In this document: piece after piece, positions 16,079 through 25,054 of the stretch | Layout of the letters: the number at the start of each line of letters is the position of its first letter | Position numbering within the stretch: position 1 is the stretch's first letter | NCBI GenBank assembly: GCA_012267425.1 | Contig: JAAXGO010000037.1 | Coordinates: 1 to 32,509, forward strand | Source: Rhodothermales bacterium | GTDB lineage: Bacteria > Bacteroidota > Rhodothermia > Rhodothermales > Bin80 | Direction of reading: 5' to 3' | Length of the DNA: 32,509 nt | Position numbers and translations under genes: made by a program | The notes under the pieces: model-generated | Databases searched by the model: none | What the model saw: the letters and a program-made list of their open reading frames with translations, nothing else | What the model was told of the DNA's origin: nothing

Positions 16079-16705
16079 ATGCTTACATCCTACGCCCGAC
16101 TGCCTCGGCGCGATCGCGAACGGCACGCACGGCGCCGCGACATTCTCGCCGCCGCGAGTGCAACATTCGCCGAAAAGGGGTATGCGCACGCGACGCTGGA
16201 TGAAATAGCTCAGCGCGCAGAATACTCTAAGGGAACGCTCTACAACTATTTCAGCGGCGGCAAGGAGGACATACTCTTCTCCATCGTTGACGAGTTTCAG
16301 ATCGAACTCATACAGCTTGTCAAAGACGCGTTTCCGGCAGACTCCACGGGGTTTCGGGACGCGCTCGCCGGATTGATCACCGCGTGGAACGCGTTTTTCG
16401 AAGAGCGCCGAGAGCTCTTCATGATCATGATCAAGGAAGCCTATTGGAGCGTCTTTGACGACAATCCTGGGCGTGCCTCGTTTTTCCAGGCATACTATGC
16501 AGCGCTCGTAGAGGCTTTTCGTCCTGCGCTCCGCCGCGCCATGGATACAGGCGAAATCCGGACACTGCCGATCGACGCCACCGCCCACGTGATCCTTGCT
16601 AACCTCAAGAACCTGCAGATGCAGATTTGTCTTAGGGATGCACCTGCGCCCGAGGAAGGGGCGGAATTCCTTACTACCGTTCTGTGCGACGGACTGCTGA
16701 ACTAA
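16079..16705 (+). CDS. TetR/AcrR family transcriptional regulator
   Basis: This 208-residue protein has an N-terminal TetR DNA-binding domain at about residues 17-65: RRDILAAASATFAEKGYAHA, then TLDEIAQRAEYSKGTLYNYF, a textbook helix-turn-helix. The C-terminal ligand/dimer domain is helical and not recognisable to subfamily. Regulators of this type repress efflux genes and release DNA when a small hydrophobic compound binds. It stands 14 bases before tolC, so it is probably the first gene of the efflux operon and controls itself and the pump through the dyad at 16029-16063. Confidence 0.93.
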   Translation: MLTSYARLPRRDRERHARRRDILAAASATFAEKGYAHATLDEIAQRAEYSKGTLYNYFSGGKEDILFSIVDEFQIELIQLVKDAFPADSTGFRDALAGLITAWNAFFEERRELFMIMIKEAYWSVFDDNPGRASFFQAYYAALVEAFRPALRRAMDTGEIRTLPIDATAHVILANLKNLQMQICLRDAPAPEEGAEFLTTVLCDGLLN

Positions 16706-16719
16706 AGACGAGGCTCCTT

Positions 16720-18300
16720 ATGCGACCACTGTGCCTCAACGGAATCACGATTGCTATGGTGTTCGCGTGCTGGTCTCCGGCTCAGGCGCAGAACATCGTC
16801 ACGCTCACGCTTGACGAAGCAATCCAGATTGCGCTTGTCAGCAACTACGCCCTGCAAGAGGTACGCATGGATGCGGCGGTGGCCCGAGCCGAAGTGCGAA
16901 ACGCCTGGAGCGAGACGATGCCACGCGTTGACGCGAGCAGCGGGTACACGCGCAACCTAAGAACGGCTAACCCTTTTGCAGGCAGTGCCGCCGGTGATTT
17001 TTTTTCGGGCTTCGCCTTCATCGGCTGGCTAGCCTATAACGAAGACGCGCGTACCGACGACGACCCTACAACGATGCCGATTTCGTTTGACGAATTCGAC
17101 CGGCGGCAAACGCAGGGCCTCGAAGATGCAAACATTGTCCTCGCCGGAGGGGACAACCCGTTCCAGGTCGAGAACCAGTTCGTCTCGACGATCAACGTCA
17201 CGCAGAAGCTCTTCGATAGTTCAGCCATGGCGGGACTCCGTGCGGCTGCTCGCGTGTCGGACGTGTTCTCAAGAGCAGTAGATCGGCAGGAACAAGTGGT
17301 TATCGACCAGGTGCGGCGGGCCTTCTATCAGGCTCTCCTCGACCGCGAGCGTGCACTGGTCGCGGCCGAAAGCGTTGTACGCGCCGAAAAGACGCTTTCT
17401 GAAACCACGCGCCGCGTCGCTCAAGGCGTCGCTCCCAAGTTCCAGCGGCTCAGCGCCGACGTTCAGCTGGCCAATCTGCAGTCCTTGCTCGTCGATACGG
17501 AAAACCGGGCCGACGCAAGCCTTGACGACTTCAAATTTCTTCTCGGAATCCCGGTCGAGACGGACGTGCGGCTCCGGGGATCGCTTGAAGCCGACACGCA
17601 CTGGTTCGCCGTGTCCGATGGAGACGCCGTAGCGGCGGCCTTGGATCGGAGGCCGGATCTGGAACAGGCACGACTTACCGAAGAGATCCATGCCCTCAAT
17701 CTCAGCGTCGCGAGGTCCAACCGCATTCCCAAACTGTCGGCATTTGCAAATCTCAGTTTTCTTGGCAGCGTCCCGGATAACCGCACGTTCACGATCACCA
17801 GTAACGACGATCCATTCCTTTTCACAAAAGGGCAGAATGATTTCTTCAGCTCGTCATACTGGCAGCCGTCAATCAACGTCGGCTTTAGTCTAACGTGGAC
17901 GCTGTTTGACGGCTTTGCAACCTCGGCTCTCATCCAGCAGCGAAGGATAGACATCAGTCGGGCCAAGCTGCAGACTCTCAGTCTGCGGGAAAGCGTCCGC
18001 CTGGAAGTGGCACGCGCGAAGCGCGACCTGGCCGGCGCCCGGCAACAGATCGCAGCCCAGGAAAAAAACGTCGCGAATGCAGAGCTGAGCTATACCTATG
18101 CGAGTGCCCGTCTGGCCGAAGGTGTTGCCACACCTCTCGAAGAGCGGGACGCTTCGGACCAACTGGACCAGAGCCGCCTGAACCTTCTACAAGCCGTGTT
18201 TGATTTTCTCGTCGCCCGAAGCGCATTCGAAACGGCTGTCGGCATTCCTCTCGGGCAGCAGTCTGACATACAGCTAACCAGTAACCGATCGGTGCCGTAG
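16720..18300 (+). CDS. TolC-family outer membrane efflux protein
   Basis: This protein of 526 residues starts from ATG 16720, preceded by a GAGG Shine-Dalgarno element seven bases upstream; an earlier in-frame GTG at 16684 lies inside tetR. A signal peptide is visible (hydrophobic GITIAMVFACW, cleavage near AQA-Q at residue 23). The mature protein has the duplicated outer-membrane-efflux repeat: LTLDEAIQIALVSNYAL with the long helices around 165-260, and a second copy from about residue 300 with LDRRPDLEQARLTEEIHALN and FSLTWTLFDGFATSALIQQ. It forms the trimeric outer-membrane channel of the RND pump. The first strand-to-strand loop (about residues 81-152) is unusually long and acidic. Confidence 0.93.
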   Translation: MRPLCLNGITIAMVFACWSPAQAQNIVTLTLDEAIQIALVSNYALQEVRMDAAVARAEVRNAWSETMPRVDASSGYTRNLRTANPFAGSAAGDFFSGFAFIGWLAYNEDARTDDDPTTMPISFDEFDRRQTQGLEDANIVLAGGDNPFQVENQFVSTINVTQKLFDSSAMAGLRAAARVSDVFSRAVDRQEQVVIDQVRRAFYQALLDRERALVAAESVVRAEKTLSETTRRVAQGVAPKFQRLSADVQLANLQSLLVDTENRADASLDDFKFLLGIPVETDVRLRGSLEADTHWFAVSDGDAVAAALDRRPDLEQARLTEEIHALNLSVARSNRIPKLSAFANLSFLGSVPDNRTFTITSNDDPFLFTKGQNDFFSSSYWQPSINVGFSLTWTLFDGFATSALIQQRRIDISRAKLQTLSLRESVRLEVARAKRDLAGARQQIAAQEKNVANAELSYTYASARLAEGVATPLEERDASDQLDQSRLNLLQAVFDFLVARSAFETAVGIPLGQQSDIQLTSNRSVP

Positions 18301-18303
18301 CCT

Positions 18304-19452
18304 ATGATTCTTCCCATGAAACTACGCCAATTCTCTTCAATTCTCTGCTTCTCTCTCATCATGTCGGCCTGCGGCGGCGACGAAGACATGGCCGACACCG
18401 GCAGTCCAGCGCCGTCGACACGGGTTGAAACGCTCCTTCTCACTACCGATGCATTCGAGGACGTGATTGAACTCACCGGCACCGTCGAAGCCGTCAATGA
18501 CGCAACGCTGTCAGCGCAAACCGCGGGAACCGTGGTCATGCTTTCTGCACTCGGTACGCTGGTCGACCGTGACGAGGCCGTCGCGCAGCTAGACCAGGCG
18601 CTCCTTGAGGCCGCTCTGGAGCAGGCCGAAGCTGGCCTCGAAACGATGCAGGCCCAACTCGATCTGGCCGAGGACACCTACACACGGCTGGAGCCGCTGT
18701 ACCGGGACTCCATCTTCAGCGCCCTTGAGTTCAAGAACGTCCTTGCTCAGAGGCGGCAGGCCCAAGCGGCCGTTCGTCAGGCTGCTGCAACCGCGACACA
18801 GGCGCGTGAACAGTTCGCCAACACGACGATCCGCGCACCCTTCGCCGGTACCGTCGAGGCACACCTCGTCGAGCGCGGAGAACAGGTCGCACCCGGCGTC
18901 CCGGTTGCGCGCATCGTCGATACGCGGCGTGTCAAGATTTCCGTCGGCGTCCCCGAGCGCTACGCTGGTGACATCGCCGTCGGCACAGAAGTCTCTTTCG
19001 GCTTCGCCGCCTACGGAGGTACTCGCCGCACGGGCACGGTGACATTCGCTGGAAGTGCCATCAACCCCGAAAACAGGACCTTTGCCGTTGAAGCCGAAGT
19101 TAGCAACAAGGACGGACGACTCAAACCGGCGATGATTGCGGAGGTATTCGTCACCCGGCAACGTCTCGACAGCGTCCTGATAATACCACGCGCGGCGGTC
19201 GTGCGCGATGAAGCAGGCCACAACGTGTATACCGTCTCGAATGACGACCGCGCACAGAGTGTGAGCGTAACGCTGGGGCCGTCCCATGAAGGACGCGTTA
19301 TCGTGGAAAGCGGCCTTGAACCGGGTACCGAAGTCATCGTCTTGGGCCATACCACGGTAACAGATGGCGATCGTGTGGCTGTGGACGCTCGCTATACCGC
19401 GCTCGACAAAGTTGGTGTCCCAATCCGGCCAGAAGCCAGCGTGCGCCAATGA
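18304..19452 (+). CDS. RND efflux periplasmic adaptor lipoprotein (membrane fusion protein)
   Basis: This 382-residue protein has a signal peptide that ends in a lipobox, LIMSAC (Cys23), followed by GGDED, so it should be lipid-anchored; a second ATG at 18316 is a possible start. The order of parts is typical of AcrA/MexA proteins. A lipoyl half (TVEAVNDATLSAQTAGTVV) comes first, then a coiled-coil hairpin at about residues 95-170 and the second lipoyl half (TTIRAPFAGTVEAHLVERGE). The beta-barrel (VKISVGVPERYAGDIAVG) and the membrane-proximal end (VIIPRAAVVRDEAGHNVYTV in shortened form) follow. It links the inner-membrane permease to the TolC channel. It starts four bases after tolC and overlaps the permease start (ATGA). 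Confidence 0.94.
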   Translation: MILPMKLRQFSSILCFSLIMSACGGDEDMADTGSPAPSTRVETLLLTTDAFEDVIELTGTVEAVNDATLSAQTAGTVVMLSALGTLVDRDEAVAQLDQALLEAALEQAEAGLETMQAQLDLAEDTYTRLEPLYRDSIFSALEFKNVLAQRRQAQAAVRQAAATATQAREQFANTTIRAPFAGTVEAHLVERGEQVAPGVPVARIVDTRRVKISVGVPERYAGDIAVGTEVSFGFAAYGGTRRTGTVTFAGSAINPENRTFAVEAEVSNKDGRLKPAMIAEVFVTRQRLDSVLIIPRAAVVRDEAGHNVYTVSNDDRAQSVSVTLGPSHEGRVIVESGLEPGTEVIVLGHTTVTDGDRVAVDARYTALDKVGVPIRPEASVRQ

Positions 19453-22400
19453 AGATCACTGCTCTTGCAATCAAGTACCGGCCCAGCGTCGCCATTCTGA
19501 CGGCGCTGCTCACGCTTGGGGGACTGACCAGCTACATCACGATTCCGAAGGAATCTTTCCCGTCAATAGAGATCCCCAACATCGTCGTAACGACGGTGTA
19601 TCCAGGCGCAAGCCCCGATGATATTGAATCACTGATCACCAAACCGGTTGAGCAAGAGATTCAAAGTGTCAACGGTATTACGGAAATCCGCTCAACCTCG
19701 GTAGAAGGCGTCTCAACGGTTATTATCGAATTCGACCCTGAGGTGTCGATCACCGAGGCGTTCCAAAAGGTGCGCGACAAGGTGAGCATCGCGAAAGCGG
19801 AGTTGCCAAGCGACGTGGAAGAGCCGCTCGTAAGCGAGATCGACCTGCAGGAGTTTCCGATCATGTCGATCAACATGGCGGCGCCCTATTCGCTCGCCCG
19901 TCTTAAGGAAGTTGCCGAAGAGCTTGCCGAAGAGCTTGAGGCCATCCCAAGCGTCTTGGAAGTCCCCATCGTGGGCGCTCTGGAGCGCGAGGTGAAAGTC
20001 AACATAGATCTGAACGCGCTACAGGGGTACGCTCTGACGTTCGATGACGTCATTTCTACGATTCAGCGGGAAAACGCCAACATTCCCGGCGGCTCGATGA
20101 ACGTAGACCGGCTCAACTATCTCGTGCGAATTGACGGTGAGTTCGACGAGCCCGAGCGTGACATCGGAAACCTGGTTATTAAGAGCCCGAATGCGAGGCC
20201 CGTGTATGTCCGCGACGTGGCGGATGTTGACTTCGGCTTTAGGACCCGCTCCAGTTACGCCAGACTGCGCGTACTGCAGGTGGAGCAAGACAACCGCCTG
20301 ATCCAGCTTCCGAGCAATCGGACGGAAACGATGCAGGTCGTGACGCTGAATATCAAGAAGCGGTCCGGCGCAAATATCCTCTCGACGGCAAACGAAGTGG
20401 ACGCCGTTCTTGACGGTTTTCCCCTTCCAGAAGGAACGGAAGTCGTCATTACCGGAGACATGAGCGAACAGGTGCTGACCTTTGTCAAGGACCTGGAAAA
20501 CAACATCATCAGCGGACTCATCTTCGTGGTGCTGGTGCTGTTGTTTTTCCTCGGAGTGCGCAACGCCACTCTGGTCGGGATTGCGATTCCGCTTTCGATG
20601 TTTCTGTCGTTTATCGTCTTACAGGTGATGGGGCAGGATCTCAACTTCGTGATTCTGTTTTCCCTCATCATTGCGCTCGGCATGCTCGTTGACAATGCCG
20701 TGGTGATCGTCGAAAACATCTACCGATTCCGGGAGATGGGCCATTCGCGCTTCGACGCGGCTCGGCGCGGGACGGCCGAGGTCGGCAGCGCTGTCGTTGC
20801 ATCAACGGCGACGACCGTCGCGGTCTTTGTTCCGATGCTGTTCTGGCCGGGTGTCATCGGCAAGTTTATGAGCTACCTGCCGATGACGTTGATTATCACG
20901 CTGTCGTGCTCGCTTTTCGTTGCGATCATCATCAACCCGGTCATTACGGGGTATTTCGTGCGTCTGGAAAGCGAAGACCCGCTAGCGCGGCCACGCTTCG
21001 CTCGCCTTCTGTTTGGCGCCGTCATTGTCCTCGTCGCGCTGACTATCGTATTCTCGAACTGGAAAACCGCGGTCGTCCTCGCGGTCGCCATTCCTGTGTT
21101 TTGGGCGGTCCAAAAGTACGTTTTCAGTCCGGTTGCACAGCGTTTCGTGCAGAAGAAGCTGCCCGAGTTATTGGGGGGCTATCGGGTCTTCCTCCTTCGA
21201 ATGCTGGAGCGTCGCTACGATCTCCACGATGCGCTCTTCCAACGCAGGATTCTGTGGATGGTGACTGCGCTCGTCGCGATCGCAGGGTGCGTACTCGTCG
21301 CGATAGGTATCACAGCCACCGTGCCCGCCGGGCAAGCAGCAATGGGTGTCGGAATTCCGCTGTTTCTTGCCGCTGCCGTCTTGCCGCTTGCCATCTTGAT
21401 GAGGACTCGCAATTCCTTCCTTCGCAATACCTTCGCGCTGGGTGCTTTTTCGCTGGGCGCCGCCCTCCTTGTCGCCGGCGGCGTCGTCGCCAACTTGATG
21501 GGTATGCAGGCAGGTCTCATTCTGCTTTTGCCTGGCGGCCTCTTTGTCGTCGCCGGTCTATTGGCAATCCTACTCCATTCGCTCGAGACAATCTACTTGG
21601 GTGGAATAACCAGCGTGAAGGCGGGACTCGTGTTTTTTGCCGTCAACACCGTTGTTTTGTTGCTCATGGCGCTGGCACGCGACGTAGAATTCATCACAGC
21701 AGTCAACCTTGTCATGCTGCCCGTCGTAATTGTAGTGGTTGGACTCGTCGGCGTTCTGCTTAATGGGCGGCTTCTTAGGCGGCGCACGGAGCTGCTACTA
21801 ACCGACAACAGGGCCCGACTTCTTACCTGTACGCTTGGTGGCCTCTTCGGCATCCTGGGACTCTATGCGACCGCACCCACCGGCGTCGAATTCTTCCCTG
21901 ACACTGATCCGACCTTCGTAAACATTAAGCTGGAAGCTCCATTGGGCACGAACGTCGACGAAACCAATCGCGTAGCGGCGGAAGCACAGACGCGTGTCAA
22001 CGCCCTGTTGGAAAGCAACGCCAACGATCGCGACAACATCAAGAACATGCTCGTCAGTGTCGGCGTCGGCGGCGACGTGTTCTTCGGTGGCGGGGCTTCG
22101 GGCGCCGAGAGTTCGACGTTGACGCTCAACATGGTCGATTATGCCGACAGGCCCGAGTCGAGCGACAACACGATGACCCGCCTGCGGGAGCAACTCCGGG
22201 GCATTCCCGGCATCGAAATCGATTTCGAAAAGGACTCCGCCGGACCGCCCGTCGGGGCGCCGGTTAACATCGAGATCTCGGGCGAAGACTTCGACGAAAT
22301 CGTCCGAATCACGCGCGGAGTAAAACAGCAGCTCGTTCAAGCGTCATCAGCAGGCACGATTATGGGCCTCGTTGACATCGCCGACAATCTCAACACAGGT

Positions 22401-23453
22401 CGCCCGGAAGTGCGGGTCAACATTGATCGCGTGCGGGCTGCTCGCTTCGGTCTCAACACGCGCCAGATCGCAAACACCGTACGCACGGCCATTAACGGCT
22501 TCGAAGCCAGCAAGTATCGGACCGGCAAAGACGAACACGACATCATCGTACGCTTGGCGCAGGGACAGAGAGAGAGTTTGGAGGCAATCGAAAAGCTGAC
22601 GATCGAAGAGGACGGTGTCCAGATACCGATCACGGCCGTAGCTGACTTCGAGATCGTCGGTGGGCTGGGCTCGATAACCCGGCTGGATCTCGAACGAGTG
22701 GCTACCGTGACGGCGGACATTGCACCCGGCTACAACGGGGCTGCGGTCTTGGCACAGGTGCAAGAATACCTCAGTCCCTACGAAGCAGAGCTCGCTGCGG
22801 GATACCGCATGGCATACACGGGTGAAAACGAGGAGCAGGCCGAGTCCTTCGGGTTTTTGTTCACGGCCCTGCTTATTGGTGTCGCCTGCATTTTCATGAT
22901 CATGATCGCGCAGTTCAACAGCGTTGCAACCCCGTTCATCATCATGGTGGCCGTCGGGCTGAGTCTGATCGGCGTGCTGTTGGGTCTCATTCTCACGCGG
23001 ACTCCGTTTGGTCTGATGACTTTCATCGGCGTGATCAGCCTAGCGGGCATCGTGGTCAACAACAACATCGTCCTCATCGACTACATACAGCAGCTCCGTG
23101 ATCGTGGTCACTCGAAGATTCAGGCGATCGTAGAAGGAGGTGCAACAAGACTTCGTCCAGTGGTACTTACCACACTGACAACTATCATCGGTCTCGTACC
23201 GCTCACTTTTGGCATCCAACTAGACTTCGTGGGTCTCTTGACGGATTTCGCTCCGAATCTCCAGTTCGGATCGGAGAACACGCAGTTTTGGGGTGCAATG
23301 GGAACATCGATTATCAGTGGGCTGACGTTCGCCATTTTTCTGACGCTCGTCATTGTCCCGGTCATGTATTCGGCATTCGATTCCGTTGCCCAAGCTCTCC
23401 GTGGCGCACTGCGGTCGCCGGCTGATACGAATTCAATAGCACCGGCTTCCTGA
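19449..23453 (+). CDS. RND efflux permease with an extra ~270-residue membrane region
   Basis: At 1334 residues this is well above the usual ~1020-1050. The N-terminal half is ordinary: TM1, the porter domain (FPSIEIPNIVVTTVYPGAS, VEQEIQSVNG), TM2-TM6, and the TM4 proton-relay segment GMLVDNAVVIVEN, which has a single Asp where AcrB has two. Around residues 512-785 (bases about 20982-21801) lie roughly eight additional hydrophobic segments, for example LLFGAVIVLVALTIVF, AMGVGIPLFLAAAVLPLAIL and VNLVMLPVVIVVVGLVGVLL. The normal second half resumes at VEFFPDTDPTFV (about residue 813) and has the second porter domain and TM8-TM12. It should expel small molecules using the proton gradient; substrates are unknown. 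Confidence 0.94.
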   Translation: MKITALAIKYRPSVAILTALLTLGGLTSYITIPKESFPSIEIPNIVVTTVYPGASPDDIESLITKPVEQEIQSVNGITEIRSTSVEGVSTVIIEFDPEVSITEAFQKVRDKVSIAKAELPSDVEEPLVSEIDLQEFPIMSINMAAPYSLARLKEVAEELAEELEAIPSVLEVPIVGALEREVKVNIDLNALQGYALTFDDVISTIQRENANIPGGSMNVDRLNYLVRIDGEFDEPERDIGNLVIKSPNARPVYVRDVADVDFGFRTRSSYARLRVLQVEQDNRLIQLPSNRTETMQVVTLNIKKRSGANILSTANEVDAVLDGFPLPEGTEVVITGDMSEQVLTFVKDLENNIISGLIFVVLVLLFFLGVRNATLVGIAIPLSMFLSFIVLQVMGQDLNFVILFSLIIALGMLVDNAVVIVENIYRFREMGHSRFDAARRGTAEVGSAVVASTATTVAVFVPMLFWPGVIGKFMSYLPMTLIITLSCSLFVAIIINPVITGYFVRLESEDPLARPRFARLLFGAVIVLVALTIVFSNWKTAVVLAVAIPVFWAVQKYVFSPVAQRFVQKKLPELLGGYRVFLLRMLERRYDLHDALFQRRILWMVTALVAIAGCVLVAIGITATVPAGQAAMGVGIPLFLAAAVLPLAILMRTRNSFLRNTFALGAFSLGAALLVAGGVVANLMGMQAGLILLLPGGLFVVAGLLAILLHSLETIYLGGITSVKAGLVFFAVNTVVLLLMALARDVEFITAVNLVMLPVVIVVVGLVGVLLNGRLLRRRTELLLTDNRARLLTCTLGGLFGILGLYATAPTGVEFFPDTDPTFVNIKLEAPLGTNVDETNRVAAEAQTRVNALLESNANDRDNIKNMLVSVGVGGDVFFGGGASGAESSTLTLNMVDYADRPESSDNTMTRLREQLRGIPGIEIDFEKDSAGPPVGAPVNIEISGEDFDEIVRITRGVKQQLVQASSAGTIMGLVDIADNLNTGRPEVRVNIDRVRAARFGLNTRQIANTVRTAINGFEASKYRTGKDEHDIIVRLAQGQRESLEAIEKLTIEEDGVQIPITAVADFEIVGGLGSITRLDLERVATVTADIAPGYNGAAVLAQVQEYLSPYEAELAAGYRMAYTGENEEQAESFGFLFTALLIGVACIFMIMIAQFNSVATPFIIMVAVGLSLIGVLLGLILTRTPFGLMTFIGVISLAGIVVNNNIVLIDYIQQLRDRGHSKIQAIVEGGATRLRPVVLTTLTTIIGLVPLTFGIQLDFVGLLTDFAPNLQFGSENTQFWGAMGTSIISGLTFAIFLTLVIVPVMYSAFDSVAQALRGALRSPADTNSIAPAS

Positions 23454-23498
23454 TACCTCATCCCTGCGCGGTCAGCCCGCAAGGGAGCCTGCGTATCA
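23451..23498 (+). terminator. Possible compound hairpin downstream of the RND permease
   Basis: TGATAC, which includes the permease stop, pairs with GTATCA at 23493-23498. Inside it, TCCCTGCG (23461-23468) pairs with CGC and AGGGA (23478-23486, one bulged A). No T-run follows directly, so it is at best a weak or factor-dependent terminator between the efflux operon and mpl. Confidence 0.35.
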
Positions 23499-23526
23499 GT
23501 CACATACCGCCTCTTTACGTCTGCTT

Positions 23527-25050
23527 GTGCAACAGCTTTCGGACTTTCCGGACGCGCACCTGCGTATCTTCGAGCGGCCTCAGCTGCCTGCTGCGGAGCT
23601 CATCCAGGATGTCTATTTCATAGGCATCTGTGGGACGGGCATGGGATCGTTGGCTGGCCTCCTCAAACAGGCGGGCTGCACCGTGCGTGGTTCCGACAGC
23701 GGCGTCTATCCTCCCATGAGCACGCGGCTGGCCGAGATGAGTATCCCCATTCACGACGGCTACACTGCTGCCCACCTCGACGACGCGCCCGACCTCGTGG
23801 TGGTTGGCAATGCATGTGTCCCGACCCACGTGGAAGCGGCAGTTGCACGCGAGCGCGGTCTGACACAGGCATCGTTGCCGGAGACGCTTGCCCATTTCTT
23901 CCTCCGCACACGCCGCCCGCTTGTCGTGGCGGGAACCCATGGCAAGACCACGACGACCGGTATGCTGGTGCACATCCTTCGTGCGACCGGGCGCGACCCC
24001 GGCTTTCTCGTCGGCGGTGTGATGAACGAATACGGTGACAGCTACGATGTGGGAAGCGGACCTCATTTCGTGGTCGAGGGAGACGAATACGACTCAGCGT
24101 ATTTCGACAAGGAGCCGAAATTCATGCACTACAACCCGGCGAGTGCCATCGTCACGTCGCTGGAGTTTGACCATGCCGACATATACAGCGACATGGACGA
24201 CTATAGGCAGGCGTTCGAGCGGTTTGTCGCATTGGTCAAGCCGCCGGGCGTGCTCGCTTTGTGGGGCGACGATCCCGGTGTCCGTGCGCTCGCTTCCTGC
24301 TCGACGGCCCGGATCATTACATTTGGGCTCTTGCCCGATACGGACATAACGGCAACGAATATCGAACGCGTAGCCGCCGGGCAGCGGTTTACCCTCAAAG
24401 CCGAAGGGAGAAGGCCAAGCACGCTCTTTCTGCCAATGAGTGGGAGGCACAATCTCCTTAATGCCCTTGCGGCCTGTACGATTGCGCTCAGCGAGGGTCT
24501 CTCAGTTTCCGAGCTTGAAGGCGCACTCTCAACGTTCAAGGGCATGAAACGCCGCCAAGAAATACTGGGAGAGTTCTCGGGTGTGCTCGTCGTCGACGAC
24601 TTTGCGCATCATCCGACTGCGGTGCGCGAAACTATCCGCGCTGCTCACGAGCGGTGGCCCAACCGGCGTTTGATCGCGGTCTTCGAGCCGCGCAGCAATA
24701 GCAGCCGGCGCAAGGCGTTCGAAAAGCCTTATGCCGATGCCTTCGCCGACGCGTCGAAGGCGTACTTGAGCACGCCACCGTTTAGGCATAACGACGACCG
24801 ATCCCGATTCATGGACACGAAGACATTGGTACGTACTATCACGGCGCGGGGCACGCCTGCCCGAGTTTTTTCCGGTGCGGACCACCTTCTACGGAGCCTC
24901 ATCGGCGACGCGCGCTCGGGAGACGTGGTTCTCGTAATGTCCAACGGTGGATTCGGCGGACTGCAGCAGCACTTCCTTTCGGCACTTCGTAAGCGCTCCG
25001 CATTGGAACACGCACCGCCCGGCAGTCTTCAAGCCACAGGTTTGAAGTAG
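23527..25050 (+). CDS. mpl: UDP-N-acetylmuramate:L-alanyl-gamma-D-glutamyl-meso-DAP ligase (peptidoglycan recycling)
   Basis: This 507-residue Mur-ligase family protein has an N-terminal UDP-binding domain with VYFIGICGTGMGSLA (29-43), GSDSGVYPPMS, the P-loop GTHGKTTT (136-143), and LVGGVMNEYGDSY. The VEGDEYDSAYFDKEPKF stretch is diagnostic of Mpl rather than MurC. The central domain continues with TSLEFDHADIY and the C-terminal domain has VVDDFAHHPTAVRETI and VFEPRSNSSRR. It joins the recycled tripeptide to UDP-MurNAc in the cytoplasm. The start is GTG; no ATG is available before the conserved nucleotide-binding motif. It is four bases upstream of the CcmF-like gene, an unrelated function but possibly the same transcript. 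Confidence 0.94.
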   Translation: MQQLSDFPDAHLRIFERPQLPAAELIQDVYFIGICGTGMGSLAGLLKQAGCTVRGSDSGVYPPMSTRLAEMSIPIHDGYTAAHLDDAPDLVVVGNACVPTHVEAAVARERGLTQASLPETLAHFFLRTRRPLVVAGTHGKTTTTGMLVHILRATGRDPGFLVGGVMNEYGDSYDVGSGPHFVVEGDEYDSAYFDKEPKFMHYNPASAIVTSLEFDHADIYSDMDDYRQAFERFVALVKPPGVLALWGDDPGVRALASCSTARIITFGLLPDTDITATNIERVAAGQRFTLKAEGRRPSTLFLPMSGRHNLLNALAACTIALSEGLSVSELEGALSTFKGMKRRQEILGEFSGVLVVDDFAHHPTAVRETIRAAHERWPNRRLIAVFEPRSNSSRRKAFEKPYADAFADASKAYLSTPPFRHNDDRSRFMDTKTLVRTITARGTPARVFSGADHLLRSLIGDARSGDVVLVMSNGGFGGLQQHFLSALRKRSALEHAPPGSLQATGLK

Positions 25051-25054
25051 CACA

